A stretch of DNA of 11,322 nucleotides, taken from Bacillota bacterium. GTDB taxonomy: Bacteria > Bacillota > Clostridia > TANB77 > CAG-465. Under the pieces are notes generated by a model. It was not told the origin of the DNA. It saw only the letters and a list, made by a program, of their open reading frames with translations, and did not search any database. Position numbers and translations under genes: made by a program. Shown here piece by piece: positions 1 through 6,854 of this stretch. How positions within the stretch are numbered: position 1 is the first letter of the stretch; the number at the start of each line of letters is the position of its first letter. Location of the stretch: positions 1 to 11,322 of the forward strand of contig JAEWRE010000036.1 of NCBI GenBank assembly GCA_023460235.1. Reading direction: 5' to 3'.

Positions 1-2252
1 GAAGTGGAATAAGTAAAGAAAATAGTAGATATATAATAGATCAAATAAGTACAAATTATGCAGAGGATAATAATATATGGCAAGCAGGTTCAACAAAGTT
101 TAACTTAGATAATTTTGTAGAAAATACGGCAACATTAACATTAAATTTAGAATCAGATGGAGAATACTATGTACATGTATTAGCTGTAGATAATGCAGGA
201 AACAAAAAGGCATCAGTATCAAGTAAAGTAAAAGTAGATACCATAGTACCAAATGAAGCAGAAATAACAGTACCAAGTACCTCAACAAACAACAGTATAC
301 AAGCAACAGTAAAGATGAGCGATAATGAAGGTGGAAGCGGACTTAATATATCAGAGTGCAAGTATATCTATTCTTCAGCGTCTTCTCCATATGGAGATAC
401 GGAAAGTATATGGGATACAGCAACTGTATTTACAAGTGAAGAACAAACAATAACAGTAGAATCAAATACAAATGATATATATTATTTACATGTGTTATTA
501 GTAGATAAAGCTGGAAACAGAAGAGAAGTACTATCAAGTGGAGTAACAACAAATACAACAACACCAGTAGCACCAGAGCTAACAGGAACAGTAGCAAGTA
601 ATGCATGGGCAAATAGTAATGTAGTAGTAACTGTAAATGAAGTAGCTTCACCAGGAATAGTAAAATATGAATATAATATAAATGATGGAGCATGGCAAAC
701 ATACAATAGTACAGATAAAATTACTGTTTCAAATGAGGGAACAACATATGTAAAAGCAAGAGCAGTAAATAATGTTGGGGTAAATGGAGCAGAAAGTACA
801 GGCTATGTAGTAAATATAGATAAACAAGTACCTACAGTAGTATTTGGAACAAATGGAGCAAGTAATGTACAAGTAGCAGGAACAACAGTAGCAATAAGTG
901 ATTTAGGTGGAAGCTCAGTCGATGATACAACACTACAATATGTATGGGCAACCCAAAATACAACAGAACCAACAAGTGGATGGCAAACATTTACAAATGG
1001 GGCAGCAATAACAAAGACAGGAACAACAGGGACATATTATCTATGGGTAAAAGGAAAAGATAAAGCAGGAAATAGTGTAGTAGAAAAAACAAATGGATTT
1101 GTGATGGATAATGTTGCACCAACAGATCCAGTAATAACACCTAGTACAACTGCATGGACAAATCAAAATGTAACAATTACAATAACATATCCAAGTGATG
1201 CAACGGTAAAACAATATAGTTTAGATGGAACAAACTGGACAAATTATACAGCAGCAATAGCAGTAAGCACAAATAATACAACAGTATATGCAAAAGGAAA
1301 AGATGCAGCAGGAAATCAAAGCTCTACAAGTAGTTTAACAGTAACAAATATAGACAAAGCTTTACCAGTAACTACAGCAACATTTAAAACAGCAGATGGG
1401 AATGCTTATGTTTCAGATACGTGGACAAATCAGTCAATAACTATATCTGCTACTGGAAATGATAGTGGCGGAAGCGGAATAAACAGATATCAAATTACAT
1501 ATGATGGTTCTAATTTTTATGATTTACCTACTAATACTATAACAATTACTGCACAGGGTAGGACTGGAGTTTGGATAAGAGCAGTTGATAATGCCGGTAA
1601 CGTTGGAGCATTAACATCAACATATATTATTTCTATAGATACTAGTGGTTCTAATATATCATTTACTCCAAATGGCTCTACCACTTCTGGTAGCGCTACT
1701 GTCACTGTAAACGTAACTGATTCATTAAGTCAAGTAAAAAAATGGAGATATAGATTAAGTAGTAACTCTGGTTCAACATATACTGATTGGTCTGGTGTAT
1801 CAACTGGTTTTACCCCATCATCTACATATACATTAGCACAAGGTGTTAATGTTCCAGTATTAACAGGAAATGTTATGAATTTAATGCAAGGCCAAAATTA
1901 TATGATAGAATTTGATTATAGAAGTTCTAGTATTGATGTAAGATTTGATGTGGATTTATTTCCAGATGATTTACCTGAAGTATGGCCAACAGCTACAACT
2001 ACTACACAACATTATATATGGGATAATGTGTCATCTAGTAGTTCTAATATGAATGTTGCAAGATTAAGATTTTTTAATAATCTTTATACAACTAATCCAG
2101 ATAATATATATATTAGCAATATTAATTTATATCCAAAGGGAAGTCATAATATAGTATTAAGTTCAGCCGGAAACTGGTATATACAGATAGAAGCGTATGA
2201 TATAGCAGGTAATGTCACAGTTACAACTTCTAGTCTATTTAAAATAAATTAA
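1..2252 (+). CDS. Large Ig-like-repeat surface protein, C-terminal part (5' truncated)
   Basis: The frame is open from the first full codon at position 3 to the TAA at 2250-2252, giving 749 residues. The start lies outside the window; the internal ATG at 315 falls inside a repeat module and is not a start. The protein is a chain of about seven beta-rich modules of 80-105 residues, rich in Thr, Ser, Asn, Val and Gly. Most modules end in a D-x-A-G-N motif (nt 189, 504, 1059, 1302, 1587, 2199) followed by a short linker ending in Pro (VDTIVP, NIDKQVP, MDNVAP, NIDKALP). This resembles the OmpL47/bacterial Ig-like modules of large adhesins. The last module is interrupted by another domain. The C-terminus (TTSSLFKIN) has no LPXTG, no hydrophobic tail and no SLH or cell-wall-binding domain, so anchoring must come from the missing N-terminus. 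Role in adhesion is inferred; the ligand is unknown. A hairpin terminator follows. Confidence 0.85.
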   Translation, partial: SGISKENSRYIIDQISTNYAEDNNIWQAGSTKFNLDNFVENTATLTLNLESDGEYYVHVLAVDNAGNKKASVSSKVKVDTIVPNEAEITVPSTSTNNSIQATVKMSDNEGGSGLNISECKYIYSSASSPYGDTESIWDTATVFTSEEQTITVESNTNDIYYLHVLLVDKAGNRREVLSSGVTTNTTTPVAPELTGTVASNAWANSNVVVTVNEVASPGIVKYEYNINDGAWQTYNSTDKITVSNEGTTYVKARAVNNVGVNGAESTGYVVNIDKQVPTVVFGTNGASNVQVAGTTVAISDLGGSSVDDTTLQYVWATQNTTEPTSGWQTFTNGAAITKTGTTGTYYLWVKGKDKAGNSVVEKTNGFVMDNVAPTDPVITPSTTAWTNQNVTITITYPSDATVKQYSLDGTNWTNYTAAIAVSTNNTTVYAKGKDAAGNQSSTSSLTVTNIDKALPVTTATFKTADGNAYVSDTWTNQSITISATGNDSGGSGINRYQITYDGSNFYDLPTNTITITAQGRTGVWIRAVDNAGNVGALTSTYIISIDTSGSNISFTPNGSTTSGSATVTVNVTDSLSQVKKWRYRLSSNSGSTYTDWSGVSTGFTPSSTYTLAQGVNVPVLTGNVMNLMQGQNYMIEFDYRSSSIDVRFDVDLFPDDLPEVWPTATTTTQHYIWDNVSSSSSNMNVARLRFFNNLYTTNPDNIYISNINLYPKGSHNIVLSSAGNWYIQIEAYDIAGNVTVTTSSLFKIN
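3..1646 (+). repeat. Tandem Ig-like modules coded in the left surface protein
   Basis: Protein-level tandem repeats. Module borders, taken at the linker prolines or their equivalent, fall near nt 249, 564, 831, 1119, 1365 and 1644, giving unit lengths of about 105, 89, 96, 82 and 93 residues. Shared features are a W-x-N-x-x-V/I-T-I strand near the start (e.g. AWTNQNVTITI, TWTNQSITISA), a Y-S-x-D-G-x-x-W-type strand in the middle, and the V-x-A-x-D-x-A-G-N ending. The third module deviates at this motif (VNNVGVNG). DNA copies are diverged, so these are old duplications rather than recent identical repeats. Confidence 0.75.
1821..2144 (+). other. Domain inserted inside the last Ig-like module
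   Basis: The final module starts normally (KKWRYRLSSNSGS...) and finishes normally (NWYIQIEAYDIAGN), but about 108 residues separate the two halves. The insert contains YMIEFDYRSSS, FDVDLFPDDLPE and a C-terminal strand pair ending NIYISNINLYP. The alternating pattern, aromatic residues and LFPDDLP segment suggest a jelly-roll/galactose-binding-like ligand domain, as found in Bacillota surface and phage tail proteins; this assignment rests on pattern only. It may be the ligand-binding tip. Confidence 0.5.
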
Positions 2253-2277
2253 TAAAATATGAAAAAATTATTATAAT

Positions 2278-2311
2278 AAAAGTCGAAGTGAATAAAATTA
2301 CTTCGACTTTT
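2278..2311 (+). terminator. Rho-independent terminator after the surface protein
   Basis: A perfect 12-bp inverted repeat, AAAAGTCGAAGT (2278-2289) and ACTTCGACTTTT (2300-2311), with a 10-nt loop, begins 25 nt after the stop codon. The T run is only four bases and ends in TC, so termination may be moderate. A-rich flanks on the left arm could let it act on the other strand as well. Confidence 0.75.
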
Positions 2312-2402
2312 CAAGTATATGGAATCTAATAATATAAATCAAACATAATTGTGTATAAAATGTAACAAATAGTGAAATTTTAGTGAAAAAGAGGAATGCT
2401 TG

Positions 2403-2431
2403 TTCACATTTAATATCTATTGTGATATAAT
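2403..2431 (+). promoter_or_regulatory. Sigma-A promoter for the PLP enzyme operon
   Basis: TTCACA (2403-2408), a 17-bp spacer and TATAAT (2426-2431), with an extended -10 TG at 2423-2424. The predicted transcription start is near 2438, only about 10 nt before the ATG at 2449, so the mRNA would begin at or inside the Shine-Dalgarno sequence AAGGTG (2437-2442). Confidence 0.65.
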
Positions 2432-2448
2432 TATTCAAGGTGAAATGA

Positions 2449-3711
2449 ATGAAAGAAGCATATAAATTATTTAATATAAGTGACAATATAATAAATCTTG
2501 CGAATGAAAGCGAAGAAGAAATTAAACTTTTATTTGAAAAGTTAGATGAGGTAGCACTATATAATCAAGCAAAGGTATTAAAATCATTTAAAGATGAAAA
2601 AGTATCACAAGTACATTTTGGAAAAACTACAGGTTATGGATATTCAGATATAGGAAGAGAAGTTATTGAAAAAATATATGCAAGTGTATTTAATACCGAA
2701 GATAGTTTAGTAAGGGTACAATTTGTAAATGGGACTCATACTATAGCAACAGCACTTCAAGCACTATTAATGCCTGGTGATAAAATGTTATCTATTACAG
2801 GAAAACCATATGATACGCTTTGTGATGTAATAGGAATAAATGAAAATAAACTATCATTAAAAAGTTATGGCATAGAATATGATCAAATAGACTTGTTAAA
2901 TGGTAGTGATTTTAATATAGAAAAAATAAAAGAATATTTAAAAAATAATAAAATAAAGCTAGTACATATACAAAGATCAAGAGGATATGAACTAAGAAAA
3001 GCATTATATATATCTGATATTGAGGAAGTTATCAAAGTAATAAAAGAAATTGATAAAGACGTAATTGTAATGGTAGATAATTGTTATGGTGAGTTTACTG
3101 AAATAAAGGAACCTACTGATGTTGGTGCAGATTTAGCATGTGGAAGCCTAATAAAAAATATTGGTGGTGGACTATGTGAAATGGGTGGCTATATAGTTGG
3201 AAAATCTGAATATATAAACCTATGTGGTGAAAAATTAACATGTCCTGGTGTTGGAAAAGAATGTGGAGCAACACTTGGTCAAAATAAAAATATACTACAA
3301 GGACTATTTATGGCTCCAGCTACTGTAAAAAATGCGTTATATACAGCTATATTTACAGCTCAAATAATGGAAAAGCTCGGATTTAATGTTTATCCAAATG
3401 CATTTGATAAAAGAGATGATATTGTCCAAACTGTAAGATTTGAAAATGAACATCAATTAATAAAATTTATACAAGGTATCCAGGCAGCAAGTCCAATAGA
3501 TAGCTCTGCTACTCCATATCCATGGGACATGCCAGGGTATACTGATAAAGTTATAATGGCTGCAGGAACATTTATTGAAGGAGCAACAATTGAACTTTCA
3601 GCTGATGCACCTATTAGGGAACCATATGTTGCATATTTACAAGGTGGGCTTACATATGAGTCTGCAAAACTTGCAATATGCAGTGCACTTCAAAACATGA
3701 TTGGAGAATAA
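2449..3711 (+). CDS. PLP-dependent methionine gamma-lyase-like protein (YnbB / aluminium-resistance family)
   Basis: 420 residues, the usual length for this family, a fold-type I PLP enzyme group related to Cys/Met metabolism enzymes. Visible landmarks: HFGKTTGYGYSD (56-67) near the N-terminus, FVNGTHTIA (92-100) for the phosphate-binding turn, MVDNCYGEF (208-216) supplying the Asp that pairs with the pyridine nitrogen, and GSLIKNIGGG (232-241), where K236 is the likely Schiff-base lysine. The start at ATG 2449 has AAGGTG six bases upstream; the ATG at 2445 is in another frame. The family is annotated as methionine gamma-lyase-like or aluminium resistance, but its physiological substrate is not settled, so a C-S lyase activity is only inferred. 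It heads an operon: the next gene starts three bases after its stop, and that gene's Shine-Dalgarno site lies within this reading frame. Confidence 0.9.
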   Translation: MKEAYKLFNISDNIINLANESEEEIKLLFEKLDEVALYNQAKVLKSFKDEKVSQVHFGKTTGYGYSDIGREVIEKIYASVFNTEDSLVRVQFVNGTHTIATALQALLMPGDKMLSITGKPYDTLCDVIGINENKLSLKSYGIEYDQIDLLNGSDFNIEKIKEYLKNNKIKLVHIQRSRGYELRKALYISDIEEVIKVIKEIDKDVIVMVDNCYGEFTEIKEPTDVGADLACGSLIKNIGGGLCEMGGYIVGKSEYINLCGEKLTCPGVGKECGATLGQNKNILQGLFMAPATVKNALYTAIFTAQIMEKLGFNVYPNAFDKRDDIVQTVRFENEHQLIKFIQGIQAASPIDSSATPYPWDMPGYTDKVIMAAGTFIEGATIELSADAPIREPYVAYLQGGLTYESAKLAICSALQNMIGE

Positions 3712-3714
3712 AGA

Positions 3715-4962
3715 ATGAGAGTTATAGTTGTTGGTGGTGGTGCAAGTGGAATGATTGCAGCAATTACAGCTGCAAAAGATGGTAATGATGTAACACTTAT
3801 TGAAAAAAAATCAAGTCTTGGTAATAAAATCAAGATAACTGGTAAAGGTAGATGCAATATAACATTTGATGGGGATATAGATACATTTAAACAAAATATA
3901 GCTAAAAATTATAAATTTATGTATAGCTCATTTTCGAAATTTACAAATAAAGACGTTGTCAATTATTTTGAAAGTTTAGGTGTAAAAACTAAACTTGAGA
4001 GAGGTGGAAGAATATTTCCAGAGAGTGATAAAGCTTCTGATGTTGTAGATGCATTAAAGAAAGAATTACAAAAATTAAATGTAAAAGTACTATACAATTC
4101 AACTGTTAGTAATTTAATTGTAGAAGAAACTACATTAAAAGGAATAAAGCTTGAAAATGGTGAAAAAATATATGCAGACAAATGTATAATTGCAACCGGT
4201 GGGAAAAGCTATCCTGTGACAGGAAGTACAGGGGATGGTTATAATATTGCAAAAACTGTTGGACATAATGTTATTGATATAAAACCAGGACTTATACCTC
4301 TAAAATCTGAAGATTTAGTGTGCAAGAATTTACAAGGTTTATCTTTAAAAAACGTTAAATTAAAACTAATTGAAAAAAATGGAAAATTAATATTTGAAGA
4401 ATTTGGAGAATTATTATTTGCCCATTTTGGAATCACTGGTCCATTAACTTTAAGTTCTAGTAGTAAGTTAAATAGAATAGATGATTTAGAAAATAAATTA
4501 AAAAATAAAGAAATCTTTGCATGCATAGATTTGAAACCTGCACTAGATTTTGAAACTTTAGATAAAAGAATTTGTAGAGATTTTGAAAAGTATGCAAATA
4601 AAGAATTCAAAAATAGTCTTGATGATTTACTTCCACAAAAGCTTATACCAGAAATTATTCGCTTGAGTGAAATACCAGAAAATAAAAAAGTACATCAAAT
4701 AAATAAAGAAGAAAGAAAAAAAATAGTGAATATTTTAAAAGAATTTAAAATAGTTATAACTGGTTTCATGCCAATTGATATTGCAATAATAACATGTGGA
4801 GGAATTGATGTTAAGTATATTGATCCCAAAACAATGGAATCAAAACTTGTAAATGGATTATATTTTGCAGGAGAAGTACTGGATGTTGATGCTTATACAG
4901 GAGGATTTAATTTACAAATAGCTTTTTCAACTGGTTATGCAGCTGGTAAAAATAGTATATAA
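3715..4962 (+). CDS. HI0933/BaiN-type NAD(P)/FAD-dependent oxidoreductase
   Basis: 415 residues, normal for the HI0933 flavoprotein family. The N-terminal Rossmann nucleotide-binding site is VVGGGASGM (5-13) followed by an acidic strand end, TLIEK (27-31). The family signature GKGRCNIT is at 43-50. The second FAD contact, ATGGKSYPVTGSTGDGY (160-176), and the C-terminal block GLYFAGEVLDVDAYTGGFNL (381-400) complete the FAD site. The family contains the bile-acid enzyme BaiN and many uncharacterised members, so the substrate cannot be named. ATG 3715 is served by GGAG (3703-3706) inside the end of the upstream gene, which suggests translational coupling with the PLP enzyme. Cytoplasmic: no signal peptide or membrane segment is seen. 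Confidence 0.88.
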   Translation: MRVIVVGGGASGMIAAITAAKDGNDVTLIEKKSSLGNKIKITGKGRCNITFDGDIDTFKQNIAKNYKFMYSSFSKFTNKDVVNYFESLGVKTKLERGGRIFPESDKASDVVDALKKELQKLNVKVLYNSTVSNLIVEETTLKGIKLENGEKIYADKCIIATGGKSYPVTGSTGDGYNIAKTVGHNVIDIKPGLIPLKSEDLVCKNLQGLSLKNVKLKLIEKNGKLIFEEFGELLFAHFGITGPLTLSSSSKLNRIDDLENKLKNKEIFACIDLKPALDFETLDKRICRDFEKYANKEFKNSLDDLLPQKLIPEIIRLSEIPENKKVHQINKEERKKIVNILKEFKIVITGFMPIDIAIITCGGIDVKYIDPKTMESKLVNGLYFAGEVLDVDAYTGGFNLQIAFSTGYAAGKNSI

Positions 4963-4981
4963 CTGATATGTAAGATATCAG
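4963..4981. repeat. Perfect 7-bp inverted repeat between flavoprotein and htrA
   Basis: CTGATAT (4963-4969) and ATATCAG (4975-4981) around GTAAG, beginning at the base right after the stop codon. There is no T run, so it is not an ordinary terminator. It could be a small mRNA hairpin that protects or processes the message between the two cistrons, or an operator for htrA. Function is unproven. Confidence 0.4.
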
Positions 4982-5013
4982 AATATATAGATATTAATAA
5001 AGGAGGAGAATTT

Positions 5014-6144
5014 ATGGAAGAAAAGATGTTTATAAAAGAAAAAAAAGGAATGCCAAATATTGCATCCTTAATTTTAGTAGCAGTTGTTGTATCTTTTTTA
5101 AGTACTGTATTTACATACACTATTTTAGATAAAAAATTTTCATTTACAAGTAATAACAATGCATTAGATAATAACACTACTGTAAAATATCAAATAGAAA
5201 CTACAAATAGTCCTGTAGTAGCAATTGCAAAAAAAGCGGGACCTTCTATAGTTGGTGTAAAAGTAAATTATGTTTCACAAGGGATGTTTGGTTCCTTAGA
5301 AGAAGCAGATGAAGAAGGTTCAGGAATAATTTATAGTGCTGATGGGTATATAATAACTAATTATCATGTTATTTCATCTGCATTATCAAACTCAAATGCA
5401 ACAGTTACAGTTACTTTTAGTAATAATGAAAGTGTTGATGCAACAATTGTTGGTAGTGATGAAGTTACGGATTTAGCAGTTTTAAAAGTTGATAAAACAG
5501 GTCTTACTCCTGCAGAAATTGGAGTAGCATCTAATTTAGAAGTTGGTGAATTAGCTGTGGCAATAGGTAATCCTCTTGGTCAAGAACTTGCTGGAAGTGT
5601 TACTGTTGGATATATATCTGCACTAAATAGAGAATTAACTACTGATGGTAGAACGTATAAATTAATACAAACTGATGCTGCAATAAATCCAGGTAATAGT
5701 GGTGGAGCCTTAGTCAATTCACAAGGTCAAGTTATTGGAATAAATACTGTAAAAATCGGTGCAACAGAAGTAGAAGGATTAGGATTTGCGATACCTACTG
5801 ATGATGCAATACCTATAATAAAAGAATTAATACAAAACAAAAAAATAGTGAGACCATATATTGGAATAAGTGGAATTGACTTAAATGCTTCTAATGCTAA
5901 GAAATATAACTTAGCTGAAGGAATATATGTAAGTAGTATTCTTAATAATTCACCAGCAGCTAAAGCAGGAATAAAAAAAGGTGATGTTATAGTTGGCGTT
6001 GATTCAAAAGAAGTAAAAACAATGGAAGAATTAAATAAAATTAAAAATTCTAAAAATGTTGGAGATAAAATGACACTTAAAATTAACAGAAATTCAAAAG
6101 AAGTAGAAGTTACAATTACACTTGAAGAAAATGTTTCACAATAA
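5014..6144 (+). CDS. htrA: Membrane-anchored HtrA-type serine protease (S1C, one PDZ domain)
   Basis: 376 residues, the usual size for a Gram-positive HtrA. A cytoplasmic head rich in Lys and Glu (1-14) is followed by one membrane segment at about 15-38, placing the protease outside the cell. The trypsin-like domain covers about 65-270 with the complete triad: H118 in ITNYHV, D153 in TDLAVLKV, S229 in NPGNSGGAL. A single PDZ domain follows from PYIGISG (281) to the end, with the AGIKKGDVIVGVD loop. Such proteins degrade or refold damaged secreted proteins and are often induced by envelope stress. The start at ATG 5014 has a strong AAGGAGG (5000-5006) seven bases upstream; the ATG at codon 5 lacks this spacing. 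It lies 51 bp after the flavoprotein gene, with no clear promoter seen, so it may be third in that operon. TAA TAA double stop, then a terminator. Confidence 0.93.
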   Translation: MEEKMFIKEKKGMPNIASLILVAVVVSFLSTVFTYTILDKKFSFTSNNNALDNNTTVKYQIETTNSPVVAIAKKAGPSIVGVKVNYVSQGMFGSLEEADEEGSGIIYSADGYIITNYHVISSALSNSNATVTVTFSNNESVDATIVGSDEVTDLAVLKVDKTGLTPAEIGVASNLEVGELAVAIGNPLGQELAGSVTVGYISALNRELTTDGRTYKLIQTDAAINPGNSGGALVNSQGQVIGINTVKIGATEVEGLGFAIPTDDAIPIIKELIQNKKIVRPYIGISGIDLNASNAKKYNLAEGIYVSSILNNSPAAKAGIKKGDVIVGVDSKEVKTMEELNKIKNSKNVGDKMTLKINRNSKEVEVTITLEENVSQ

Positions 6145-6148
6145 TAAT

Positions 6149-6178
6149 AAAGACGCAAATTAATCATTTGCGTCTTTT
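6149..6178 (+). terminator. Rho-independent terminator after htrA
   Basis: Perfect 12-bp stem AAAGACGCAAAT (6149-6160) with ATTTGCGTCTTT (6166-6177), five-base loop, ending in TTTT. The -35 box of the next promoter begins three bases later. Confidence 0.88.
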
Positions 6179-6180
6179 AC

Positions 6181-6209
6181 TTGACATAATTCAATTTAAG
6201 TAGTATAAT
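6181..6209 (+). promoter_or_regulatory. Consensus sigma-A promoter for the 161-aa orphan gene
   Basis: TTGACA (6181-6186), 17-bp spacer, TATAAT (6204-6209): a perfect match to consensus in both boxes. Expected transcription start is near 6216, giving a leader of about 42 nt. Strong constitutive expression is expected unless repressed. Confidence 0.85.
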
Positions 6210-6257
6210 CAAATATATTAAATAATTAATAAATCTTTAGATTAGAGGAGGGGTAAA

Positions 6258-6743
6258 ATGTATAAATTAACAAAACATCGCACAATTAAAGATTTACGTG
6301 ATGCACTTGATTTCTTAATTGAAAATGAAAATGAAAACTATTTACGGCTTCTTGATTTAAATCTTTGTAATTCAGCTGACTTAAAAGATGTGTTTGTTGG
6401 AATGCTTTTGAATAATACTGGAATTTATTCAGAGTTTGAAAATGAAATAGGTATTTTAACTGAAGAAATAATAAAAATAAAAGAAATCTTATTTGAAAAT
6501 AAAAGGAATCATGCTCTAAAAGAAATATTAAAGAAATCAAGAAAAAAATATTTGCATACTAAAATTCATTTTCAACTTCTTGAATTAAGAAAAAAATCAA
6601 AAGATATTTTGGGCGAATCTGCATATATTTATTTGCTAGATTTAGCGGTAATGAGCGTTTACTTAAAGTTAATTAAATTTGAATTAACAAAAGAAATATA
6701 TAAGAATCCAATTCTTATATTTAAAGTATATTTAAATTTCTAA
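6258..6743 (+). CDS. Uncharacterised 161-aa helical protein
   Basis: Not recognised. The gene is convincing because it has a consensus promoter, an AGGAGGGG ribosome site (6246-6253) four bases before ATG 6258, and a terminator starting at its own stop codon. The product is predicted to be mostly alpha-helical: rich in Leu, Ile, Lys and Glu, with an acidic run near residues 21-27 (IENENEN) and a basic middle (KKSRKKYLHTK). A more hydrophobic helix lies near 123-140 (YIYLLDLAVMSVYLK), probably amphipathic rather than a clear membrane span. No signal peptide, Cys cluster or known catalytic motif was seen. It is a single-gene unit, so context gives no functional hint. A regulatory or scaffold role is possible but not supported. 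Confidence 0.75.
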   Translation: MYKLTKHRTIKDLRDALDFLIENENENYLRLLDLNLCNSADLKDVFVGMLLNNTGIYSEFENEIGILTEEIIKIKEILFENKRNHALKEILKKSRKKYLHTKIHFQLLELRKKSKDILGESAYIYLLDLAVMSVYLKLIKFELTKEIYKNPILIFKVYLNF

Positions 6744-6772
6744 TAAAGAACACCATATGGTGTTCTTTATTA
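6741..6772 (+). terminator. Terminator formed by a perfect 32-bp palindrome including the stop codon
   Basis: Positions 6741-6772 are a perfect palindrome centred on CATATG. As RNA this folds into a long stem closing GAACACC with GGTGTTC over an ATAT loop. It begins with the TAA stop of the 161-aa gene and ends directly at the -35 box of the next promoter (6773). The T tract is interrupted by A (TTTATTATT). The symmetry would also allow termination on the other strand. Confidence 0.75.
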
Positions 6773-6801
6773 TTGACATACTAATAATATTAGTATATTA
6801 T
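6773..6801 (+). promoter_or_regulatory. Sigma-A promoter for the 87-aa orphan gene
   Basis: TTGACA (6773-6778), a spacer of exactly 17 bp, TATTAT (6796-6801). Expected start near 6808, leaving a leader of about 47 nt. The whole spacer is a palindrome (listed separately), so the promoter is probably repressible. Confidence 0.78.
6778..6796. promoter_or_regulatory. Palindromic operator filling the promoter spacer
   Basis: TACTAATA-A-TATTAGTA at 6779-6795 is a perfect odd-centred palindrome, extended to 19 bp by one more A/T pair (6778/6796). It occupies every base between the -35 and -10 boxes. A dimeric repressor bound there would block RNA polymerase. The regulator is not identified and no regulator gene is evident in the window; the 87-aa product itself cannot be excluded. 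Confidence 0.65.
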
Positions 6802-6854
6802 ATATATGACACAAATAATCTGAGTATAGTTTTATTAAGCTTAAAGGAGGCAAT

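Noticed and set aside
315..317. ATG 315 as the real start of the left surface gene
   Set aside because: The frame is open to the window edge, no ribosome site precedes it, and residues coded by 3-314 form a normal Ig-like module ending in a D-N-A-G-N motif.
3..1646. CRISPR-like or satellite repeat array
   Set aside because: The periodicity is at the protein level, with diverged DNA and unequal unit lengths inside one open frame.
4239..4610. 123-codon minus-strand frame inside the flavoprotein gene
   Set aside because: Shadow of a gene with strong motif support; no promoter or ribosome site seen.
5727..6167. 146-codon minus-strand frame across the end of htrA
   Set aside because: It is antisense to the PDZ region of a well-supported gene, begins inside a terminator and has no convincing ribosome site; its hydrophobic translation is typical of shadow frames.
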